A stretch of DNA of 10,586 nt, from assembly GCA_021200395.1 (NCBI GenBank), contig JAJQGQ010000042.1, forward strand, positions 1-10,586. The letters are read 5' to 3'. Positions within the stretch are counted from its first letter, which is position 1, and every line of letters begins with the position of its first letter. A model generated the notes under the pieces. It was given only the letters and a program-made list of their open reading frames with translations, made no database searches and was not told where the DNA came from. This stretch comes from Erysipelotrichaceae bacterium (lineage in GTDB: Bacteria > Bacillota_I > Bacilli_A > Erysipelotrichales > Coprobacillaceae). Made by a program: the position numbers and the translations under genes. This document shows, piece after piece, positions 6,538 through 10,586 of the stretch.

Positions 6538-6565
6538 ATTATAACATAATTTTCTTATAAATCAA
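6538..6565 (-). promoter_or_regulatory. promoter of the SRP RNA gene
   Basis: On the minus strand a -35 box TTGATT (6565-6560), a 16-nt spacer and a perfect -10 box TATAAT (6543-6538) put the transcription start near 6530, the first base of the SRP RNA closing stem. The -35 box touches the stop codon region of the HD-domain gene, and no terminator separates the two, so read-through from serS is also possible. Confidence 0.82.
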
Positions 6566-7003
6566 TTATTTTTCTTCTAAGCTTTCCAAATAATCAATAC
6601 ATTTCAAATATTTTTCATTACGCTTATAATCATAAGCTGTAGGATAATCCATTCTAGATAGATCACTATTATGTCTTAGATCAGCCAATTTAACTTTTCT
6701 AGCTATATCGTTTGTACCTATTTCCTTTATATAGTCAAAATAATCAACATTTTTTTCATGTGTTAACAATTTTAATGGTTCAATCACAGCATCAGGAAAT
6801 TCTAATGAAAGCTGATCAAAGGTCATATCAGTGTCTTCTACAATATCATGTAATAAGGCTACTGTTACAGATATTTCATCATCTAATGTTTCAGCTACAT
6901 GAAATGGATGAAAGACATAAGGGACACCAGTTTTATCAACTTGATTCTTATGTTTTTCAAACATTAATTTCATAGCCTTTTTAGTCATTGGTGTATATAT
7001 CAT
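6566..7003 (-). CDS. HD-domain protein resembling (p)ppGpp hydrolases (small SpoT/MESH1-like)
   Basis: A 145-residue single-domain HD protein. The pattern matches the hydrolase half of RelA/SpoT enzymes: H32 in FHPFHVAE, H52-D53 with E56-D57 in LLHDIVEDT, and D108 with N112 in KLADLRHNSD. These are the metal and catalytic residues of the Mn-dependent 3'-pyrophosphohydrolase, all present. There is no synthetase, TGS or ACT domain, so if active it could only degrade an alarmone. Small alarmone hydrolases and MESH1 have this design; NADPH or another nucleotide is an alternative substrate. The ATG lies 2 nt after the serS stop, with only a weak, distant GGTGGA upstream. Translation is therefore probably coupled to serS and transcription governed by the serine T-box. 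Substrate is inference. Confidence 0.85.
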   Translation of the reverse strand: MIYTPMTKKAMKLMFEKHKNQVDKTGVPYVFHPFHVAETLDDEISVTVALLHDIVEDTDMTFDQLSLEFPDAVIEPLKLLTHEKNVDYFDYIKEIGTNDIARKVKLADLRHNSDLSRMDYPTAYDYKRNEKYLKCIDYLESLEEK

Positions 7004-7005
7004 AA

Positions 7006-8283
7006 TTATTTAATAATAGATTTTCCACCCATATAAGGTCTTAATACTTCAGGAATATTAATTGATCCATCTTCATTATAATTATTTTCTAAAAAAGCAA
7101 TCAAAGCTCTAGTACTTGCTAAAACTGTATTATTTAATGTAGCTACATAATAAGTACCTCTATCACCTTTTGTACGAATACCCAAACGTCTAGCCTGCGC
7201 ATCACCTAATGTAGAACAAGATCCAACTTCAAAATACTTCTTTTGTCTTGGTGACCAAGCTTCAACATCACAAGATTTAACCTTTAAATCAGCTAAATCA
7301 CCACTACAACATTCTAATGTTCTAACAGGAATATCCATACTTCTAAATAATTCAACAGTATAAGACCACATCTTATTGTACCATTCCATAGCATCTTCTG
7401 GCTTACATAAAACAATCATTTCTTGTTTTTCAAATTGATGAACTCTATAAATACCTCTTTCTTCAATACCATGAGCACCTACTTCTTTTCTAAAACATGG
7501 AGAATATGAGGTCATTGTAATAGGTAACTTATCTTCATCAACTATTTGATCCTTAAACTTACCTATCATAGAGTGTTCACTTGTACCAATCAAATACAAA
7601 TCTTCTCCTTCAATCTTATACATCATATTATCCATTTCTTCAAAAGACATAACGCCAGTTACAACATCACTTCTAATCATAAATGGTGGAATACAATATG
7701 TAAAACCTTTATCAATCATAAAATCTCTAGCATAAGATAACATAGCTGAAGATAATCTAGCCACATCACCCATTAAATAATAGAAACCATTACCACTCGT
7801 TCTACCACTTGCATCTTTATCTAATCCATTTAATTTTGTAATAATATCAGCATGATAAGGAATTTCATAATCTGGTACAAATGGTTCACCAAATTTTTCT
7901 ATTTCTACATTTTCGCTGTCATCCTTACCAATAGGAACACTATCATCAATAAAATTAGGAATTTTCATCATAACAGCTTTTAATTGAGGTTCTAATTCTG
8001 TTTCTTTTGCTTCTAATTCCTTTAATGTATCAGCCATATCTTTAACTTGTTGTTTTACTTGTTCAGCTTCATCTCTTTTACCTTCACGCATTAATTGTCC
8101 TATGTTTTTAGATAATTTATTTCTTCTTGCACGAAGTTCAGATGCTTTTGTTAAAGCTTCTCTATAATCTTTATCTAATTGAACAGCTTGATCAACTAAA
8201 TCTAAACGATCATGTTGAAATTTTTTTCTCATATTTTCCTTTACAGCTTCAGGATTTTCTCTTAATTTTACTATATCTATCAT
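7006..8283 (-). CDS. serS: serine--tRNA ligase
   Basis: Seryl-tRNA synthetase charges tRNA-Ser (and tRNA-Sec where present) with serine using ATP. The 425-residue protein begins MIDIVKLRENPE, the family start. A long antiparallel coiled-coil arm (about 30-105) reaches the tRNA long variable arm. The class II core follows: TSEH (234-237) of the serine-binding loop, motif 2 FRKEVGAHG...GIYRVHQFEK (264-286), and motif 3 around NNTVLASTRALIAFLEN (384-400). Motif 3 departs from the common SGLAVGRTLVAILEN form but keeps its arginine (R392). The ATG at 8283 has AGGAGG 7 nt upstream (8290-8295). An open extension of 19 codons upstream runs through the T-box terminator and is not translated. It is the first gene after the leader; the HD gene follows at 2 nt. 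Confidence 0.97.
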   Translation of the reverse strand: MIDIVKLRENPEAVKENMRKKFQHDRLDLVDQAVQLDKDYREALTKASELRARRNKLSKNIGQLMREGKRDEAEQVKQQVKDMADTLKELEAKETELEPQLKAVMMKIPNFIDDSVPIGKDDSENVEIEKFGEPFVPDYEIPYHADIITKLNGLDKDASGRTSGNGFYYLMGDVARLSSAMLSYARDFMIDKGFTYCIPPFMIRSDVVTGVMSFEEMDNMMYKIEGEDLYLIGTSEHSMIGKFKDQIVDEDKLPITMTSYSPCFRKEVGAHGIEERGIYRVHQFEKQEMIVLCKPEDAMEWYNKMWSYTVELFRSMDIPVRTLECCSGDLADLKVKSCDVEAWSPRQKKYFEVGSCSTLGDAQARRLGIRTKGDRGTYYVATLNNTVLASTRALIAFLENNYNEDGSINIPEVLRPYMGGKSIIK

Positions 8284-8298
8284 TATTTTTCCTCCTAT

Positions 8299-8500
8299 AA
8301 AAAAAGCACCATTTAAGGGACGAATAAATCGTGGTGCCACCCTATTTCATATCCTAAGATATCTTTATGAGATAACGGTTCAACCGGAAGTGATTAGCTT
8401 CTCTTGTTGGTAGATTTCAATAGTTCCTTATCTTGATTTACACCAGCCATCAAGTCTCTAGTATAATTTCTTATTTACTTATCCAACGCTTAGATTTGAC
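8299..8500 (-). promoter_or_regulatory. serine T-box leader (riboswitch for uncharged tRNA-Ser)
   Basis: The leader senses the charging state of tRNA-Ser and lets serS transcription continue when the tRNA is uncharged. On the minus strand I see Stem I with AGAGA and the apical GGCTGGTG (8448-8441), and the specifier region GAAATCTACC with UCU, a serine codon, at 8414-8412. The T-box sequence GGGTGGCACCAC lies at 8342-8331. The terminator pairs GCACCA (8337-8332) with TGGTGC (8311-8306), followed by seven T (8305-8299). The T-box motif overlaps the terminator's 5' arm, as expected for an antiterminator switch. Confidence 0.95.
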
Positions 8501-8506
8501 AAAATG

Positions 8507-8534
8507 ATTATATCACATATTTTGATAACTTCAA
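8507..8534 (-). promoter_or_regulatory. promoter of the T-box/serS transcript
   Basis: On the minus strand TTGAAG (8534-8529), a 16-nt spacer and a perfect TATAAT (8512-8507) predict a start near 8500. The -35 box lies 2 nt past the stop codon of the metallophosphoesterase gene, and no terminator lies between them. Confidence 0.85.
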
Positions 8535-8536
8535 GT

Positions 8537-9265
8537 TTATTTTTGCAAATACCATGGTGTTAACTGAATAATTTCATTATATAAAATATGATGATTTAAA
8601 ATATCTCTATCTACATGATAGTGTCCCATAAACCAAGCTTCATATTCAACATTATCTTTAACATATTGTAAAAATGTATTTATATTTTCATAACAACTAT
8701 CATATATTGTCATATTTCCTCCACGATATCCTAAATATTCACATAAATCCATAGGAACATCATGACTAATAATAATATCAGCTTTAAAATCATGTTTTTG
8801 TAAATTATCAATTGCATGATTCACTTCATCATGAGAAGGTAACTCTCCTTGCCACCAAGAAATATGTTCCTTACGCCAAAAAACATCATGTGAAAAAGCT
8901 CCACCAAATGTAAAAAACGTATAATCACCTATATTAAAATACTCTCCACGCATTAAATGAATAATACTATCATTAATTTTATGAACTTGACCACCATGCC
9001 AATAACTCACTGGATAACTACTTAATAATTCATGATTTTCATGATTACCATCAACAAATAATGTTGTCCATGGTTTTTCATCCAACCATTGTTGCCACCA
9101 TTTATCATGTTTTGCATTATCTCCACCCCAAACTAATCCAAAATCACCACAAATAATAACATAATCATCTTTTGTTAATGTTTTCCCTTCTGGAAAATTA
9201 GTTGTATTTAACTTTTGTATGTCTATAGATCCATGAATATCCCCTGTAATAAATATTTGATTCAT
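8537..9265 (-). CDS. calcineurin-like metallophosphoesterase
   Basis: A 242-residue cytoplasmic metallophosphoesterase with the full set of dinuclear metal motifs: GDIHG (8-12), GDFG (40-43), GNHEN (73-77), SHD (167-169) and GHYH (214-217). The fold hydrolyses phosphomonoesters or phosphodiesters. The exact substrate cannot be read from the motifs; protein phosphatase, nucleotide or cyclic nucleotide hydrolase are all possible. It is rich in Trp (for example KWWQQWLDEKPW at 55-66 and SWWQGE at 136-141), giving a distinctive surface. There is no signal peptide or membrane helix. The ATG at 9265 has a weak site (AAGTGGGG) and lies 23 nt after the aminotransferase stop, so the two probably share a transcript. 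The serS promoter starts right after its stop. Confidence 0.9.
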   Translation of the reverse strand: MNQIFITGDIHGSIDIQKLNTTNFPEGKTLTKDDYVIICGDFGLVWGGDNAKHDKWWQQWLDEKPWTTLFVDGNHENHELLSSYPVSYWHGGQVHKINDSIIHLMRGEYFNIGDYTFFTFGGAFSHDVFWRKEHISWWQGELPSHDEVNHAIDNLQKHDFKADIIISHDVPMDLCEYLGYRGGNMTIYDSCYENINTFLQYVKDNVEYEAWFMGHYHVDRDILNHHILYNEIIQLTPWYLQK

Positions 9266-9288
9266 TATATCCCCACTTTCTAATATTA

Positions 9289-10473
9289 TTAATATTCCTC
9301 TTTCACAAATCTTTCCAATGCTTTTAAAGAACGTTTAACTTTATCCGTATCAATACAATAAGCCATTCTAAAATAACCTTTCACACCAAAAGCATCACTA
9401 GGTACAAATATAAGATCATACTTTAAAGCTTTTTGACAAAATGCATTAGCATCTTCTTCTAAAGCTTTAGGAAAAATATAAAATGTTCCTCCAGGTCTTA
9501 TAACTTCAAAACCTAATTCAATTAATTTATCATATATCAAATTCATATTTGTTTCATAAACAGACATATCACATGTTATATCACAAACATCTTCAACACC
9601 TCTCATAATTAAAGCAGATGGATTATTATGTCCTAAACCTCTTGATATTTGACCCATCATAGGAACCAAATATTCACTATCTTTAGCATTTGGATTAACA
9701 GCAACATAACCAATTCTTTCTCCTGGTAAGGATAATGATTTAGAATAACTATAACAAGTCAATGTATTGTCATAATATTTTGCTACATAAGGTACTGTTT
9801 TATTATCAAAAACAATTTCTCTATAAGGTTCATCAGAAATAATAAATATTTCATGATTATATTCCTTTTGTTTCAATTCTAATATATGTGCTAATTTTTT
9901 TATTGTTTCTTCACTATAAACAGCACCAGAAGGATTATTAGGTGTATTGATAAGTACAGCTGATGTTTTTTCATTAATTAATTGTTCAAATTGATCAAAA
10001 TTAATCTGAAAAGATGATGTATCAGCATCTACAACAACTAGTTTAGCTCCTGTAGGAGCAGTATATAATTGATATTCTAAAAAATATGGTGCAAAAGTAA
10101 TAATTTCATCTCCTGGTTTAGATACTGCACGCATTGCATGAGCAATTGCACTTGCTGCTCCAGCAGTAGGAAATATATGCTCAGCTTTATAATTTATACC
10201 AAATCTTTTATTTAATGATTGTGCTATTTTTTCTTTATATGAAGGTAAGCCTAATGTAGGTGAATAACCATGTAGTTCATTAGATGGTATGTTATTTAAT
10301 ACATCTATCGTATGTTCCGTATAAGCATTTGGAACAGGTTGAGAAGGATTACCTAAGCTATAATCAAATACATTTTCATAACCTATTTCTTGAGCACGTT
10401 TTGTTGCATATTCAGAAAAGCTTCTTATAGGTGATCTAGCATTTAACATGTCTTTATATTGTTGATTTATCAT
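9289..10473 (-). CDS. class I/II pyridoxal-phosphate aminotransferase
   Basis: A fold-type I, PLP-dependent aminotransferase of 394 residues, close to the usual length. It shows the phosphate-binding region TAGAASAI (103-110), NTPNNPSG with N180, SDEPYRE with D214 and Y217, the PLP Schiff-base lysine K245 in SYSKSLSLPGERIGY, and the substrate-carboxylate arginine R369 in FRMAYC. YSPTLG near residue 70 is the usual N-terminal signature. The layout suits the aspartate aminotransferase group of Firmicutes, but substrate (aspartate, alanine or aromatic) cannot be decided from sequence alone. The ATG has a strong AGGAGG 6-7 nt upstream. The stop of the preceding gene (TAG) merges with that ribosome binding site, so it is probably an internal gene of an operon, followed by the metallophosphoesterase. 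Confidence 0.92.
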   Translation of the reverse strand: MINQQYKDMLNARSPIRSFSEYATKRAQEIGYENVFDYSLGNPSQPVPNAYTEHTIDVLNNIPSNELHGYSPTLGLPSYKEKIAQSLNKRFGINYKAEHIFPTAGAASAIAHAMRAVSKPGDEIITFAPYFLEYQLYTAPTGAKLVVVDADTSSFQINFDQFEQLINEKTSAVLINTPNNPSGAVYSEETIKKLAHILELKQKEYNHEIFIISDEPYREIVFDNKTVPYVAKYYDNTLTCYSYSKSLSLPGERIGYVAVNPNAKDSEYLVPMMGQISRGLGHNNPSALIMRGVEDVCDITCDMSVYETNMNLIYDKLIELGFEVIRPGGTFYIFPKALEEDANAFCQKALKYDLIFVPSDAFGVKGYFRMAYCIDTDKVKRSLKALERFVKEEY

Positions 10474-10482
10474 ATAAGCCTC

Positions 10483-10586
10483 CTATAAACCATTGACTAT
10501 AAATTCTGGTTTTTTATTTTTTTCTATTTTTTGTAGATTATTATACATCATTATTTGTGATTTTTTAAAGAAACTATTGGTAATAC
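10483..10586 (-). CDS. C-terminal end of an upstream gene, cut by the window edge
   Basis: On the minus strand one frame is open from the window edge to a TAG at 10485-10483, giving 33 visible residues. They are lysine- and asparagine-rich and end in PEFIVNGL. The stop fuses with the AGGAGG of the aminotransferase (TAGGAGG), a common arrangement inside operons, which is the main reason to take the frame as coding. No family can be named. The alternative is an AT-rich intergenic stretch: a TATAAT occurs at 10545-10540, but without a matching -35 box. Confidence 0.5.
   Translation of the reverse strand, partial: ITNSFFKKSQIMMYNNLQKIEKNKKPEFIVNGL

Noticed and set aside
8284..8340. N-terminal extension of serS by 19 codons
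   Set aside because: It overlaps the T-box sequence and terminator; AGGAGG and the family start MIDIVKLRENPE lie at 8283.
10540..10564. Promoter for the aminotransferase gene with TATAAT at 10540-10545
   Set aside because: No acceptable -35 box at 16-18 nt, and the stretch reads better as the tail of an upstream gene.

Overview
The window reads as chromosomal DNA of an AT-rich, low-GC Gram-positive bacterium, most like Erysipelotrichia or a neighbouring Firmicutes lineage. The grounds are the gene set tadA, SRP RNA, dnaX, ybaB, recR close to serS (known from Bacillus and relatives), a serine T-box leader, AGGAGG-type ribosome binding sites, a short SRP RNA without Alu domain, and heavy A/T use. 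The genus assignment is inference; no search was possible.

Layout, right to left, because all host genes lie on the minus strand. A gene tail of unknown function enters at the right edge (10483-10586). It is followed by a PLP aminotransferase (9289-10473) and a calcineurin-like metallophosphoesterase (8537-9265). Next come a clear promoter (8507-8534) and a serine T-box leader (about 8299-8500). These control serS (7006-8283) and, 2 nt downstream, a small HD-domain alarmone-hydrolase-like gene (6566-7003). A second good promoter (6538-6565) drives the SRP RNA (6448-6530), with tadA (5991-6431) starting only about 16 nt after it. A small unknown membrane protein (5537-5950) follows and ends at a strong terminator (5507-5532).

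An IS91-family element on the plus strand (about 2927-5454) interrupts this conserved neighbourhood. It carries a tyrosine recombinase (3119-4012) and a zinc-binding HUH/Y2 transposase (4017-5177) as a tightly coupled pair. An elaborate palindromic region (2927-3100) precedes them and a terminator-like hairpin (5420-5454) follows. The element lies just upstream of dnaX, so its insertion may have changed how dnaX is expressed.

Left of the element, dnaX (1026-2792), ybaB (718-1026) and recR (125-718) form a one-base-overlap operon ending at a long hairpin terminator (92-126). They encode the clamp-loader subunit, a nucleoid-associated protein and the RecFOR recombination mediator. A possible start of another small membrane protein runs off the left edge.

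The most unusual points are the three-branched palindrome at the head of the IS element, the pairing of an alarmone-hydrolase-like gene with serS behind one serine T-box, and the near contact of SRP RNA and tadA. I see no CRISPR array, prophage or defence system.
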